From contig NC_088301.1 of NCBI RefSeq assembly GCF_032854445.1, positions 45,929,187-45,993,186 on the forward strand: 64,000 nucleotides of DNA, written 5' to 3'. This document shows, one piece after another, positions 63,252-64,000 of this stretch. The notes beneath the pieces are model-generated. The model saw nothing but the letters and a program-made list of their open reading frames with translations. It was not told where the DNA came from and ran no database searches. A program made the position numbers and the translations under genes. Within the stretch, counting starts at the first letter, position 1; every line of letters begins with the position of its first letter. Source of the stretch: Liolophura sinensis (Eukaryota; Mollusca; Polyplacophora; Chitonida; Chitonidae).

Positions 63252-64000
63252 TCAAAGAATTTCCTCATGAAGTGTCTTAAAGACTGGATGGTGCCATATT
63301 TGTTTGAACAGTTGTTTCATGTGGTTGGTCTGCTCAGACTGTATGGATGTAATCAGACATGGTCCAATCGATGCCAGCCACACTTCAACCAGCTCCACAC
63401 AAGATTCTGACAAAAATCAATTTCACGGAGTAATTCACTACCAGAAGTATCTGTCACAGATCAAACCGCCAGATATAAATCAGAAATAAATCACTTGTTT
63501 GGAAACACAACAAGGCAGTCATCAAAGGCATCATTCTGAAATGCTTACGTTGTTCTTCTTCATTTGATAATCAAACTGATATACGATTGTCAGCATCACA
63601 AAAATGTAAATCTAAGCTATTAGAGCTGTAGTCAATTTCAGCCCAAGGAGTATTTCAGAATATCTTGTACGCAAAGAGAATAAGTGGTACATTAAAAGAA
63701 AACTTCCTGAAAGGAACTCCAAACAGACTGATCAATTACTACTTTCCACATTCTTATGGCTATACATCATAATGGTGCCTCCATCTACAAATACCATGAC
63801 AAGTGCTTCCTCAATAAAACAAAATGCTGAAGACACCCAATATACACTATATACAAAATATATATTGTTTTAGTGTAAATATTTCTGTATTATAACACTA
63901 TATACAAAATATATATTGTTTTAGTGTAAATATTTCTGTATTATAACACTTGCTCCTGTGCTTCCAAATTTATCCTCATCACCAAGAGCAAGCACCAAGC
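63252..64000 (-). CDS. Last exons of an unidentified minus-strand gene
   Basis: Proposed exons: 63950-64000 (running off the window; …ALGDEDKFGSTGA), 63743-63826 (FCFIEEALVMVFVDGGTIMM then YSHKNVE) and 63252-63406 (SCVELVEVWLASIGPCLITS … KTLHEEIL, then TGA). Phases join at both junctions (1+2 bases, giving Thr and Lys codons). Acceptors GTCTTCAG and TTTTTGTCAG are good. Donors GTGTTA and GTAGTA are weak. An AATAAA follows at the right distance. I do not recognise the product. The mix of beta-like hydrophobic stretches and a helical C-terminus looks like a normal globular protein. Confidence 0.5.
63845..63946. repeat. Exact 51-bp tandem duplication
   Basis: CACTATATACAAAATATATA and what follows is repeated once, with copies starting at 63845 and 63896 and no visible differences, so it is recent. 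On the minus strand each unit begins GTGTTATAATACAG, and one copy supplies the proposed donor of the exon at 63950. Confidence 0.95.

Overview
This is a stretch of an invertebrate animal nuclear genome, AT-rich and full of introns. It most likely comes from a lophotrochozoan such as a mollusc or brachiopod. The evidence is three metazoan genes with canonical GT-AG introns, tRNA-derived SINEs whose tail ends in AACACCAATCAAATA (which I recall as common in molluscs and brachiopods), a decayed Ty1/copia element, MITE-like inverted repeats, minisatellites and a 200-N scaffold gap. The species cannot be named from the sequence.

Layout. 1-6.2 kb: intergenic, with a scaffold gap and SINE copies. 6.2-28.9 kb, minus strand: EOGT, an ER-lumen EGF-domain O-GlcNAc transferase. 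I traced 16 exons with consistent splice phases, from an N-terminal signal-like segment to a C-terminal KEEL. Its fifth intron (10 kb) holds a degraded copia element followed by about 1.5 kb of 37-bp minisatellite. 29-30.7 kb: a CpG-richer, promoter-like interval between EOGT and the divergent receptor gene. 30.7-43.5 kb: gene-poor, probably the first intron of the receptor, ending in a 55-bp minisatellite. 43.5-56.2 kb, plus strand: an NR2C-type (TR2/TR4, testicular receptor) nuclear receptor with 12 coding exons and 724 codons. 56.9-59.3 kb, minus strand: the C-terminal half of THUMPD3, a tRNA guanine-N2-methyltransferase, convergent with NR2C. Its upstream exons are not visible. 62.3-64.0 kb, minus strand: a frameshifted protein-like block, then the last exons of an unidentified gene running off the window.

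The three named genes do not form a pathway. EOGT glycosylates secreted EGF repeats such as Notch, NR2C is a DNA-binding transcription factor, and THUMPD3 modifies tRNA. EOGT and NR2C are head to head and may share a promoter region. NR2C and THUMPD3 are tail to tail. The human orthologues are all on chromosome 3p (from memory), so this may be old linkage.

Points most worth checking: an apparent frameshift in the first coding exon of EOGT; a 14-nt microexon carrying the catalytic PFGK motif of THUMPD3; the Ser/Thr-rich tail on NR2C; a TTAA-flanked MITE; and the unidentified 63-64 kb gene. I saw no CRISPR array, operon or new defence-like system, as expected for an animal genome.
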